Virus record (IMG/VR): IMGVR_UViG_3300048589_000183
Coordinates: 1 to 31,953 of that record
Strand: one strand, 5' to 3'
DNA from: a virus
Length of the DNA: 31,953 nucleotides
The notes beneath the pieces are model-generated. The model saw nothing but the letters and a program-made list of their open reading frames with translations, was not told the DNA's origin and searched no databases. The translations under genes were made by a program, and so were the position numbers. Shown one piece after another: positions 13,243 through 21,262 of this stretch. Positions within the stretch are counted from its first letter, which is position 1; every line of letters begins with the position of its first letter.

Positions 13243-13997
13243 TACTCGAAGCACTCCGCAGCAATGAGAAACCACTTCGGCCCGTAGCGGTGGCACGCAA
13301 CCCGCGAATACGATCCGGTCGGCACCGTGACGTTTGCGAACCAGTTCTCGCCAGTGAACATGCCGGTAGTGGCATAGCCGTCCGTGTCGATCGGCTCAAT
13401 CGTCGCCACCGTATCCTTCACCCACATTCCCGACACGCCGCCAGTGATCCGCCCGAGCCGGAACGTCTCGTCATCGTTTCCGAGCCGCACGTAGCCCCAC
13501 TTGCCTTCGCCGGTGCCGCTCTGCTTCCACAGAATGAACGCCGGGCCAGCCAGTGCCGTCTGCAACTGCGTCACGTCGTCCTTCTTGACGCGGGCATACT
13601 TGTGGCTCGTGTCTAGCACCTCCAGCTTGACCGGCGTTACGCCCGCCACGGCACCCATTGCATACGCTCCGGTGGCACACGGTGCCGCCAGGATGCAAAA
13701 ACCACTGCCCGTGTTGTCGTCAGGGTACGATCCCGAAAACACCGGAACCGTGGCAAGCTGCCCACCCACCGGCCCCGTTGGCGTGATAATCGCCGTGCCC
13801 ACCTTCAGCACCGAATAGATGTCCAGCACACCGGTCGTGTCGTTGCGGACGGCCACCCGGAAGTTGAGCAAAGCGTCGGCCGCTTGGGCTCCTCCGAAGT
13901 CCGCACGAGGCGAGACGACGTCCATCGTGCGATTCCATGCCGCAGCATGGATGGTCAGCTTCTCGCCGGGCTGGACACGCTTAAACGGGTCGGCCAT
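13242..13997 (-). CDS. Probable tail-associated protein
   Basis: The protein is 251 aa and begins MADPFKRVQPGEKLTIHAAA and WNRTMDVV, then runs in beta-rich segments. The N-terminal PGEKL..HAAAWN segment looks like a tail-protein attachment motif, but no family is certain. Its start overlaps the previous stop at 13997, and its stop forms TAATG with the Cys-rich gene. The tight coupling of the 323-, 251- and 607-aa genes implies one structure. Confidence 0.55.
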   Translation of the reverse strand: MADPFKRVQPGEKLTIHAAAWNRTMDVVSPRADFGGAQAADALLNFRVAVRNDTTGVLDIYSVLKVGTAIITPTGPVGGQLATVPVFSGSYPDDNTGSGFCILAAPCATGAYAMGAVAGVTPVKLEVLDTSHKYARVKKDDVTQLQTALAGPAFILWKQSGTGEGKWGYVRLGNDDETFRLGRITGGVSGMWVKDTVATIEPIDTDGYATTGMFTGENWFANVTVPTGSYSRVACHRYGPKWFLIAAECFE

Positions 13998-14968
13998 TAC
14001 GTCACCCCGAAGCCGGCCGACTCAAGCGGGTGCGTAAATGCGTGCGTGGATAGGTAGAGGTTGGCCCACGACGTGCCGATCTTGAGATTGGCGAACGGCT
14101 TCCGCTCGATCACCCGAGCGACGTACGCATACTTCGGCTTGCGGATGAGGCTTTGCGACTCAACCTCGTTCTCATACTCTACCCAGAGATAGTCCCATCC
14201 ATCCTTAAAGATGTCGGTTATCTCGCCGATCGTCACGCCGGTCTGTCTCGCGCGAACGTCAAAGCGGAATGTAACGGGCACCATCGTTGCCGTCGCTGAT
14301 GCCTCAAACCTGGCACCACGAAACAGAACCGAACCTTGCGGGAACCCACGGAACGTGTCGGAGTTGACCTTGCAGTTCATCTCCGAAAGCGTCTTGATGT
14401 ACGGGTCGGCTCCACCGCCAGGCCCGAACAGCAGATAGCTTGACGGCATCATCCACGTTTCGGAGAACTGCATTGCACCGACCGGGACGTCAACGCCGTT
14501 GACCTGATTGCCACTCGTATTGATGGCACCATACGTCAGCGGTGCCCCTCCCGTGGCAGCGGACCCAGTGACGTATGCGTCCGGATCGCCGGAGTCGGAC
14601 CAGGCCTGCGTTATATGCTCCGTGCCGTCCGTGAATTCGACCGAAACGGAGTGAGGTACGATCGTGGCTCCGTCGTCATTCGGGACCGCTTCACCTTCTT
14701 CGTACTGCTCAATTCCAGCGTTCGCATACTCAGCAGTGACCGCATACCAGCTACCCGACACCGGCCGCACGCTTAGGCCCGTGCGGCGGTGGCCGAAGTA
14801 GACGCCAGGGGCAAGCGTCTTGGCACGATCCTCCGCTGCGTCGTAGCCCCGCATCGAATGAACCATCCAACGCAGTTCGACATTCCGTTGGACGATAGCA
14901 CCGTCACGGGAAATAGAGCCAGCCCCCGACTCGCGATGCTCAAGGTTGTTGGAGGGTGTTTCGGCCAT
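13997..14968 (-). CDS. Probable minor tail protein
   Basis: The protein is 323 aa, directly downstream of the tape measure gene (nine bases apart). It is beta-rich and contains SVEFTDGTEHITQAWSDS, WMMPSSYLLFGPGG, and a C-terminal ERKPFANLKIGTSWANLYLS. Position after the tape measure corresponds to distal-tail or tail-tip genes in siphoviruses. No diagnostic Dit or Tal motif is recognised. Confidence 0.55.
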   Translation of the reverse strand: MAETPSNNLEHRESGAGSISRDGAIVQRNVELRWMVHSMRGYDAAEDRAKTLAPGVYFGHRRTGLSVRPVSGSWYAVTAEYANAGIEQYEEGEAVPNDDGATIVPHSVSVEFTDGTEHITQAWSDSGDPDAYVTGSAATGGAPLTYGAINTSGNQVNGVDVPVGAMQFSETWMMPSSYLLFGPGGGADPYIKTLSEMNCKVNSDTFRGFPQGSVLFRGARFEASATATMVPVTFRFDVRARQTGVTIGEITDIFKDGWDYLWVEYENEVESQSLIRKPKYAYVARVIERKPFANLKIGTSWANLYLSTHAFTHPLESAGFGVT

Positions 14969-14977
14969 TGCGGTTCC

Positions 14978-16891
14978 TTACGCGAACACGAGAGGCTGGC
15001 TTGAACGAGCGGCAAGCTGCCGCAGAATCTCGTTACTCCGTTCAACGCCCAGGGCCGTACGCTCTGCCGCAGACAGCAACCCGCGATCGCTGACCGCAGA
15101 AACGCCACCACGAACGCCGGTGCCGGAGCCGCCGGCACGCATAGTCCCCTTGGCAGCCTCCGCTGCCCTTGCCGTGTTTTTCTTGATTTCGTCAAGCTGT
15201 CCGGTCATCTTTGCCGTATTGCTTGCCGTCTCCGTGGCGGCAGTGATCGAAGCACCAATCCCAAGCTGACCAAGGACGCCGCCGCCGAAGGTGCCGAACG
15301 TGTCGCCACGCGATTGACCAGCAGGAGAAGCACCACCGCCTCCAGTCTCGGCAAGCGACTGCCTCTCCTCGTCGCGGATCAGCTTTGCCTCATCGTCCAT
15401 CGCTTTTTCGCCTTGAGTCCACAAATAGGCCTCAAGTGCAACGCCAGCAGCAAGCGCACCCCACCCGACCGGACCCATATTCGCCATGACAACCTTCATG
15501 GACCGAGCCGTCGCAATCATCGCAAGCCGCACCCGCGCCAGGGCCGCAACCACCATCGGCCCGAACTTAACGATCGAATCGAAAGCCCTGACGGTTAGCG
15601 ACATGCCTCCACCGAGAAGCAGCATCCCGCCGCCTATGCCCGTAAGTGCCGCAGCAAGGCCGGCGACGATCGGCGCTAGCCCAGGTATGTTGTGTAGAAG
15701 CCAAGCGGCAGCGTCGATCAGCCCGGTGAACAGTGGCCCGACAACTCGCAGCGTCGGCCCGAGCGACGTGCCAAACGCATCCGCGAGCCGCATCGTCGCT
15801 GCGTACAGACTGGTGAAGAAACCAGTCAAGCCTTCCATCATAATTGCGTACTTCTCGGATACGCTGCGGGCGTTCTCCATTTCCGTCGCGATGTCGCCGA
15901 ATCCCTTTTGGCCGGCATCGGCGAACGCCTGGATGACCTTGATGCCGCGAACGTCGAACACCCTGACTAACGCCTCATTCGCGAGCATGGCCTCGCGGGC
16001 GGAATCGCTCATACCGCCAAGTCTCTTCTCGAACATGGCCGCAATCTGCGAGATAGGCAACAGCTTGCCAGACGCATCCACGAACGATTCCATCGAGAGT
16101 CCGAGCGTTGCCAGGGCTTCCTTGGCCTCGTTGGTAGGTGCCAGGAGCTTGGTCAGAACAGTCTTGATGCCGGTGCCTGCCTCTTCGCCCGTCATGCCGT
16201 AGCGAGCGAGAACCGCGATGGCTTGCGACAACCCGAAGAGGCTTTGCCCGGTACCCTTGGCGACCGATGCAATCTGCGGGAACGCCTCGACCATCTGAGC
16301 AATGCTGGTTTCGCTTGCATCAGCAGCGGCGGACATCGTGTTGATGGCCTCCTCTGCTGACGTGCCGAAGACGTTCATTGACACCTTCATGAACTCGGCA
16401 GCGGTCGCGGCATCGACACCGCCTACCTTGGCGAACTCGACCGCTGCCTTGCCGGCACCTCCAAGCACGTCCTCAACCTTCATGCCGGCCTTAATCAGCA
16501 GCGTCATTGCGGCGGCAGCATCCGCAGGCCCAACGCTCAATTCCTTTGACATGCGGATGGCAGCGGCCCGGACGGCATCCATCTCCCTTGGCGTGATGTT
16601 CGATACGGCGCCCTTCAACTCAAGCAAAGAGTCCTGAAACGTGGCTGCGGCTTTTGCCGCGAGTACCATTGGAGTTCCAAGGGCAATGCCGCCTGCCATT
16701 GCCCGCATACCTCCAGACATAAGGCCAGAGCCGACACCCTGAACTCGCCCGCGGGCAGAAGGGTCGGCGAGAGAGTTACCAAACGCCGCCGCCTTGCCTC
16801 GCATTTCACGCATTTTTCGCATGAAAGGCTCAACGTACGCGCCGACTTCAACGAACGCTTTTCCGGCGCGAACGCCAGCAGCACCGCTCAT
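14978..16891 (-). CDS. Tail tape measure protein
   Basis: The protein is 637 aa. It shows the PhageMin_Tail type: an Ala/Gly/Met-rich start, then the block SNITPREMDAVRAAAIRMSK, FAKVGGVDAATAAEFMKVSM and FPQIASVAKGTGQSLFGLSQ with GTGIKTVLTKLLAPTNEAKE, followed by hydrophobic segments (about residues 385-440) and a coil-forming C-terminus. Tape measures set the tail length; at the usual 0.15 nm per residue this one implies a tail of roughly 95 nm. Its ATG overlaps the preceding stop as TAATG. Confidence 0.92.
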   Translation of the reverse strand: MSGAAGVRAGKAFVEVGAYVEPFMRKMREMRGKAAAFGNSLADPSARGRVQGVGSGLMSGGMRAMAGGIALGTPMVLAAKAAATFQDSLLELKGAVSNITPREMDAVRAAAIRMSKELSVGPADAAAAMTLLIKAGMKVEDVLGGAGKAAVEFAKVGGVDAATAAEFMKVSMNVFGTSAEEAINTMSAAADASETSIAQMVEAFPQIASVAKGTGQSLFGLSQAIAVLARYGMTGEEAGTGIKTVLTKLLAPTNEAKEALATLGLSMESFVDASGKLLPISQIAAMFEKRLGGMSDSAREAMLANEALVRVFDVRGIKVIQAFADAGQKGFGDIATEMENARSVSEKYAIMMEGLTGFFTSLYAATMRLADAFGTSLGPTLRVVGPLFTGLIDAAAWLLHNIPGLAPIVAGLAAALTGIGGGMLLLGGGMSLTVRAFDSIVKFGPMVVAALARVRLAMIATARSMKVVMANMGPVGWGALAAGVALEAYLWTQGEKAMDDEAKLIRDEERQSLAETGGGGASPAGQSRGDTFGTFGGGVLGQLGIGASITAATETASNTAKMTGQLDEIKKNTARAAEAAKGTMRAGGSGTGVRGGVSAVSDRGLLSAAERTALGVERSNEILRQLAARSSQPLVFA

Positions 16892-17082
16892 TAGATGGCC
16901 CCCATTGCAATGAGGTCAGCGGCATCCACTTCTTGTACCTTTGGCTTTGGTCGCATCGGGTGCATCTCCGCTGCATCAAACGGTCGCGATCGCTTTTTCG
17001 GGTCGCGGTGAATCTCTGCCATCTGAGCCAGCATCGCGCACGTGTGGTTCCACGATTCACGTTGCCGGCCACGCGAGGCCAC
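16891..17082 (-). CDS. Downstream half of the tail assembly chaperone (gpT-like), read mainly by -1 frameshift
   Basis: As an independent ORF it has 63 codons from GTG 17082: QRESWNHTCAMLAQMAEIHR, then DPKKRSRPF and ADLIAMGAI. This pattern (W.HT..L.....HRDPK..) is that of the small ORF following tail chaperones in lambda-like late operons. The same frame is open upstream, without stops, to the T9 run at 17261-17269 in the overlapping chaperone gene, and the upstream codons include EIAGVIGVHPARWSLGELVV, which reads as a natural extension. The product is therefore probably a gpGT-type fusion made by -1 slippage. The stop shares TAATG with the tape measure gene. Confidence 0.7.
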   Translation of the reverse strand: MASRGRQRESWNHTCAMLAQMAEIHRDPKKRSRPFDAAEMHPMRPKPKVQEVDAADLIAMGAI

Positions 17083-17084
17083 TA

Positions 17085-17552
17085 CTAGTTCTCCGAGGCT
17101 CCAGCGGGCTGGATGGACTCCGATAACTCCGGCAATTTCAAGGCAGAGGCATCGGACAGAAGATGCTGGGCTTCCGCCTTCGCCGCCTCCACTGCCTTTG
17201 CGTTGTGAATCTCCTGGGCCTTGAGGCTCAGTTCGAGGATCGTTCGGTACTCCGGCGGAGAAAAAAAAACTTGCTCATCCAGCAACGCCTTGTGAGCGGC
17301 GTACATGGCAGGGCCGTCCATCGCCTTTGCGAACTGTGCCCGCGTGATGCCACGCTCCACCGCTTGCGGCTCTACCATCGCCCACAAGACCTTGCCACGG
17401 GTGACGGCCGATTGCACGGCCACCACGCTCTGAGGGTTATCCGAGGCGATGTCGTCCAGCTTGACGCCCGTAGAAGCCTCGACACGCTCAAGCGTCTCGA
17501 AGTCCAGCCGAAGGAACCACTCCCGATTCTCTGAATCCCGAAACGATTTCAT
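17085..17552 (-). CDS. Tail assembly chaperone (gpG-like)
   Basis: The protein is 155 aa. ATG 17552 overlaps the upstream stop as ATGA. Its N-terminus, MKSFRDSENREWFLRLDFET, and the segment VEASTGVKLDDI are typical of the first tail chaperone frame in siphoviruses, which binds the tape measure during tail assembly. The frame contains GTT TTT TTT TCT near residue 95, a slippery T run. Its own stop is TAG at 17085-17087. Location between tail tube and tape measure supports the call. Confidence 0.75.
   Translation of the reverse strand: MKSFRDSENREWFLRLDFETLERVEASTGVKLDDIASDNPQSVVAVQSAVTRGKVLWAMVEPQAVERGITRAQFAKAMDGPAMYAAHKALLDEQVFFSPPEYRTILELSLKAQEIHNAKAVEAAKAEAQHLLSDASALKLPELSESIQPAGASEN
17261..17269 (-). 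promoter_or_regulatory. Candidate -1 ribosomal frameshift site (T9 run)
   Basis: On the minus strand nine T residues are read in frame 0 as GTT TTT TTT TCT, providing the heptamer T TTT TTT in correct phase for tandem slippage. After a -1 shift the frame continues TTC TCC GCC GGA without a stop to the end of the gpT-like ORF at 16891. The run is also long enough for transcriptional slippage. Confidence 0.65.
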
Positions 17553-17947
17553 GCGCCTAAGTGCCCCCACTGGTTGAACTGAATCCGCGGCATCACAACA
17601 CCGTCAAGCGGCTGGTCGTCGTCCATGTCCGCAATGACGAACCGCTCTTGGAATGTCATAGTCGCGCCTTCAACAAGCAGCGTGAAGATTCTTGGCAACG
17701 TGAAGTCGCCAACTTGCTCCACGCGATTGCTCCATAACTGGCGAGCAATCCGCAACTCCGAAAACGTGACGAGAATCTGATACGTGCGAGTGACCGGAAC
17801 CTCGCTGACGACCGTCTGGTTGAGACCAGTGACGTCCAGCGTTTCCGTTCGCTCCCGTACCGAAACGTCTGCCACGCCGTCGCATGGCTCGCCGTCGATT
17901 TCGAGCGTGCATTTCCGGCCCAGCGAGTAAATCTTCTCGACTGGCAC
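17549..17947 (-). CDS. Probable tail tube (or tube-like) protein
   Basis: The protein is 132 aa. It is beta-rich: EKIYSLGRKCTLEIDGEPCD, VADVSVRERTETLDVTGLNQ and a C-terminal IADMDDDQPLDGVVMPRIQF. Mid-sized beta proteins directly before the chaperone are normally the tail tube or its relatives. It lies three bases after the neighbouring 122-aa beta protein, and the two may be tube and stopper, or paralogues. No profile-level evidence is available. Confidence 0.5.
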   Translation of the reverse strand: MPVEKIYSLGRKCTLEIDGEPCDGVADVSVRERTETLDVTGLNQTVVSEVPVTRTYQILVTFSELRIARQLWSNRVEQVGDFTLPRIFTLLVEGATMTFQERFVIADMDDDQPLDGVVMPRIQFNQWGHLGA

Positions 17948-17950
17948 GGA

Positions 17951-18319
17951 TCACCCCAGGGCGTACTTGCGGAGCGTGATCGTGTTGACGATCGCGCCGT
18001 CGATCTCCTGCGGCTCGCCGATGTTGTTGACGTAGTAGATGCCGGTGGCGACCATGCCCGTCGTGCCCGCGAGGGGGGCAATCGTCACAAGGCCGGTCGC
18101 GTGCATGACGCACGTGTGATGCCAGGCCGTGACTTCGTAGACGGTGTTCTTCCGAACCGGCAAAAACTCTTGTATATCGCCACTGCCGCGGCTCGTGACC
18201 TCAGCCTCGGCGGACGTCTCAACCGTGACGGTGACGTTCTGAATGTCCACGTTGGCAATGGACGAGCCGAACGTGAAACTGTTGTTTTTTCCGAGTCGAT
18301 AGGACTGGCCGGACGGCAT
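17951..18319 (-). CDS. Probable tail tube-like structural protein
   Basis: The protein is 122 aa; GGAG precedes ATG 18319. It has beta-rich sequence with SYRLGKNNSFTFGSSIANVD, VTVTVETSAEAEVTSRGSGD and a C-terminal EIDGAIVNTITLRKYALG. Its opening resembles that of the 132-aa gene (YSLGRK.. versus YRLGKNN..), so the two may be diverged duplicates. It is preceded by a strong hairpin in the mRNA leader. Confidence 0.5.
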   Translation of the reverse strand: MPSGQSYRLGKNNSFTFGSSIANVDIQNVTVTVETSAEAEVTSRGSGDIQEFLPVRKNTVYEVTAWHHTCVMHATGLVTIAPLAGTTGMVATGIYYVNNIGEPQEIDGAIVNTITLRKYALG

Positions 18320-18340
18320 TTTTGCGGCTCCGTGTGCGGT

Positions 18341-18376
18341 GTGCGGTACCTATACGTCAGTATACCGCTACCGCAC
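18341..18376 (-). promoter_or_regulatory. Intercistronic stem-loop before the tail tube-like gene
   Basis: GTGCGGTA-CC-TATAC, loop GTCA, GTATAC-CGC-TACCGCAC: outer 8 bp and inner 5 bp pair around a small internal bulge. It begins directly after the stop of the gp10-like gene and ends about 20 bases before the next start. No U tract follows in either orientation, so it is more likely an mRNA processing or stability element than a terminator. Confidence 0.5.
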
Positions 18377-19114
18377 TTAGCCCCCGGCCGACATGCCCGC
18401 CACGCTTACCCTAGCCCGAGTAAACGAACCGGCGAACGCCTTTGCGATGTGGCCGCCAGCAATCGCTTTTCGGAGGGCCGGCCGCATGTACGGGCGAGCC
18501 GGGTAACGGGCCGTTTCTGTGCTGATCGTGTTCCATCGCCCCGTGTCTCGAACCGGGCCGATGTCGCCTATCGTCCGAATGATTGGCCGCCGCATCGAGC
18601 GGCCATAGCGAGGAATCCAGGCTTGCGTGCGAAGATTGACCGACCCACCGAACTCGTGCAGGAACGGCAACGCCCTCCCTTTGGCCGATGGCCCAACGAC
18701 GGCCGATCGCGTTGAAGGGTCAAAGAAGTTCCAGAGGTTTCGCTTGAAACTCAAGTAGCTGGCTTGATGCCCAGAGGTCGGTGTGTGCGAGAATGGTGGC
18801 GTTCCAGCAGGCGACCCGTGTGGAAACATTAGCTCAAGAACAATGAGGCTTCGCGTTCGCTCTGGTATCACGCCAGAACGAGTAAGCATCGACACCGTTT
18901 GGCCGTTTGCGACTCCAAGGGCAGCTTTCTTGGAAAGCCTTGCCATTCCTCGCTGCTTGATCGACCGCTTTGCAAAGTCCTTGATTTTTACCGAGGACTT
19001 CATCAACGCCCGGTATTCCATGTCGGAAAGCGCGTCTTTGACGTGCTTGCGGTCGAAGAAAAACTTCGTGCGGCCGGTCAGTGCTATGCGTGGGCGGAAG
19101 CTAGGAAGAGCCAT
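18377..19114 (-). CDS. HK97 gp10-like / tail completion protein
   Basis: The protein is 245 aa and basic. It contains VKIKDFAKRSIKQRG, SHTPTSGHQASYLSFKRNL, LPFLHEFGG and, near the C-terminus, ARYPARPYMRPALRKAI, the conserved ending motif of HK97 gp10-like and virion morphogenesis proteins. Such proteins act at the neck or tail completion step. The position between the tail terminator candidate and the tube fits. Confidence 0.7.
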   Translation of the reverse strand: MALPSFRPRIALTGRTKFFFDRKHVKDALSDMEYRALMKSSVKIKDFAKRSIKQRGMARLSKKAALGVANGQTVSMLTRSGVIPERTRSLIVLELMFPHGSPAGTPPFSHTPTSGHQASYLSFKRNLWNFFDPSTRSAVVGPSAKGRALPFLHEFGGSVNLRTQAWIPRYGRSMRRPIIRTIGDIGPVRDTGRWNTISTETARYPARPYMRPALRKAIAGGHIAKAFAGSFTRARVSVAGMSAGG

Positions 19115-19132
19115 ACCGTCATCTTACCGCCA

Positions 19133-19597
19133 TCACGCCTCATGCTTCTCCACCAGACCACGATACGTCACTGCAATCTCCGCCAGGAATATCCGCCCGT
19201 GGATCACGGACTTGGCATCGTACAGCACCGGATTCTCGATGCTCACGAACTGCATCCCGTACGGCATGGCCGGCACGCTCTCCGGCAACGCATCCGAGCG
19301 AATCTTGTCGGCAATCTCGGCACGCAACCGCGACAGTCCGCCGAGTTCCGAGTTGGCCGTGATCGCTTTGGCGAGAACGACGTTGACCGTCACCTCGTGA
19401 AGATTGGCACCACGCGCCGCCTCGGTAACGTCCACGGCACCCGGAACGACCGACACCCGGAGGTCGGTAGCGTCCAGCCGCTCGAAGTCCGGCACGTACT
19501 CCATCGTGGGTGCGATCGCCGTGGAGAACGGATACCGGGCAAGGCTATCGGCCAAGCTCGTCGCCACCAGCACTTCGATTGCGTCAACCGCTGCCAT
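19133..19597 (-). CDS. Tail terminator/completion candidate (gpU-like position)
   Basis: The protein is 154 aa and begins one base after the stop of the glycosyltransferase gene. Sequence blocks are AVDAIEVLVATSLADSLARY and FERLDATDLRVSVVPG. A later EVTVNVVLAKAI and the end IFLAEIAVTYRGLVEKHEA give the alternating alpha/beta pattern of tail terminator proteins. Location directly before the gp10-like gene supports this. The family assignment is by position and style, not by a diagnostic motif. Confidence 0.55.
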   Translation of the reverse strand: MAAVDAIEVLVATSLADSLARYPFSTAIAPTMEYVPDFERLDATDLRVSVVPGAVDVTEAARGANLHEVTVNVVLAKAITANSELGGLSRLRAEIADKIRSDALPESVPAMPYGMQFVSIENPVLYDAKSVIHGRIFLAEIAVTYRGLVEKHEA

Positions 19598-19598
19598 G

Positions 19599-20651
19599 TT
19601 AATCGGGCTTCGGCCCGTCCTCCGTGACCAGTGATTCCAGCACCGCTACGTTGCGAGCCAGTTCGTCGTTGTCCGGTGCCTTCGCCGCTGCCGCCTTGGC
19701 GAACTTCAACGCCTCGCGGTAGCGGCCGACTTCCACGGCAGCACTCGCACCGATCGAAGCAGGCAGCGGCCCGTAGGCATTCGGGTCGCTTGAGTGCGTC
19801 TGGTCGCACTTCTGGCCCGCCACGGCAAGCCGCGAATAGTAGATAGCCGTCACGTGGTCGCCAATCTCGTAGGCCATCGCGGCAAGATCTGCCCGTGCCT
19901 CCGGCTCCGGCGATTCCAAGACAGCCCGGAGTAGGTGCCGCTGCCGCTGGTCCTTGTCGAGAACCGACAGCCGCCGCCACGCAAAAGCACGCTCGTGCGG
20001 CGAGCCTCCCGGCATCGCAAGGTAATGGCGGTAGGCGTCCGCGGCACCGGTTTCGTTCTCGGTGTCCAGTTCCCGAGCGAGATACCAGTGCATCCTGGCG
20101 TCGTGCGGTGCTTCGCGGACGGCTTGCTTGAGTAGCGTCAGGTCGGACTTGTGCTTCTTGTTCGGGTCGCGGTGGTGGTGAACCGCGATGCTGGTCGTGT
20201 AGACCGGGTTGTGTTCCACCGCCCACGGCACGAGGCCTTCGTGGGTGGCACCGGTCCATCGGTAGCCGTGCCGGGAGTGGATCCGGTCAAGGTTGAACAC
20301 TATGCCCGGCCCCCAATGGTACGGGTAGCGAAGCTGGGTGCAGCCGTCCACCCACGCCGCTTCGATCGCTTGCCGCCAGCCCGGCTCGATCGACTCGTCA
20401 AGGTCAAGCCGCACGGCGACGTCAACGTCGGCCGGAAGGTGCATCAGCGAAAGGTTGTGGGCGTCGTCCCACCGCCACGGCACCGGCGAGCCGTGGCACA
20501 CCGTCACGCCGTGATCCTCCAAAGCCTTTACGGTGCCGTCCGTGCTGCCGGTATCCGTGACGACCCGCACGTCAGCCTCCCGGCAGCAGGCCTCCCATCG
20601 GGCCACGTTGGCGGCCTCGTTCTTTGCCAAGGCATATACGCCGATCTTCAT
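19599..20651 (-). CDS. Family 2 glycosyltransferase with TPR-like C-terminus
   Basis: The protein is 350 aa; start 20651 by ATGA overlap. The N-terminus is a GT-A fold: MKIGVYALAKNEAANVARWE, DTGSTDGT (33-40), and a DxD-type motif in RLDLDESIEPGW (about 81-92). From about residue 165, helical pairs rich in Ala/Arg resemble tetratricopeptide repeats (YRHYLAMPGG, YEIGDHVTAIYYSRLAVAG). The predicted role is transfer of a sugar to a protein, glycan or DNA modification. It is the last gene of a five-gene sugar cluster within the late operon. Confidence 0.85.
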   Translation of the reverse strand: MKIGVYALAKNEAANVARWEACCREADVRVVTDTGSTDGTVKALEDHGVTVCHGSPVPWRWDDAHNLSLMHLPADVDVAVRLDLDESIEPGWRQAIEAAWVDGCTQLRYPYHWGPGIVFNLDRIHSRHGYRWTGATHEGLVPWAVEHNPVYTTSIAVHHHRDPNKKHKSDLTLLKQAVREAPHDARMHWYLARELDTENETGAADAYRHYLAMPGGSPHERAFAWRRLSVLDKDQRQRHLLRAVLESPEPEARADLAAMAYEIGDHVTAIYYSRLAVAGQKCDQTHSSDPNAYGPLPASIGASAAVEVGRYREALKFAKAAAAKAPDNDELARNVAVLESLVTEDGPKPD

Positions 20652-21262
20652 GCGGCACGCTCCCATACGATCAGTTTTTCGCCGGCCGTGCCGCGGCAGA
20701 TGGAGCAACGCGGCGAGCAACGGGTTGCCGAGCCGAGGCCGATGCCGGTGTTGATGTAGCGGACGGTGGTGTCAATGGGCCGACCAACCGAAGTGCCGAT
20801 CAATTCCGCATGGCAGTCGTAGTCGAGGTCTTCGCAGACGTATACGCCGCCTTTGGCAAGGTACGGCAGCAACGCCCCTGCCGTCCGTATCTGGTCAACG
20901 TCGCGGTGTGAACCGTCGTCAACGATGAGGTCGAATTGCAGCACCTCTCGCTGTGCAATCTTGGAAAGCCGCCGTTCGTCGTTCTGGTCGCCGTAGTAGC
21001 ATCGAATCCGCCCAGCGTTGAATAGACACGACTTGTCCACATCCACGCCCACGATCTCCGCATTCGGGAAATACTCCTCCCACATGCGAAGGCTCGCACC
21101 CTTGTGGACGCCAATTTCGAGAACCCGCTTCACCGTCTCACGCCGGTGACCTAGCAACTCGTGATACGCCGGTGTGTAGTTGTGGCAATGCTCGCCCGCG
21201 AGCGTGTGCCATCCGCCCTTGTCGCAAGCGTGTTTCCGTGCCAATTCGCACAGCGGTGTCAT
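20648..21262 (-). CDS. SAM-dependent methyltransferase (sugar O-methyltransferase-like)
   Basis: The protein is 204 aa; ATGA overlaps with both neighbours. Class I methyltransferase motifs are VLEIGVHKGASLRMWEEYFP (48-67), VGVDVD (71-76), DDGSHRDVDQI (115-125) and CEDLDYD (143-149). This pattern matches the macrocin/rhamnosyl O-methyltransferase group that modifies sugars. The C-terminal CSPRCSICRG cysteines are an oddity that may bind metal. The likely role is methylation of the glycan made by the adjacent transferases. Confidence 0.75.
   Translation of the reverse strand: MTPLCELARKHACDKGGWHTLAGEHCHNYTPAYHELLGHRRETVKRVLEIGVHKGASLRMWEEYFPNAEIVGVDVDKSCLFNAGRIRCYYGDQNDERRLSKIAQREVLQFDLIVDDGSHRDVDQIRTAGALLPYLAKGGVYVCEDLDYDCHAELIGTSVGRPIDTTVRYINTGIGLGSATRCSPRCSICRGTAGEKLIVWERAA

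Noticed and set aside
18320-18376. The 18341-18376 stem-loop as a rho-independent terminator
   Set aside because: No T tract follows the stem on either strand.
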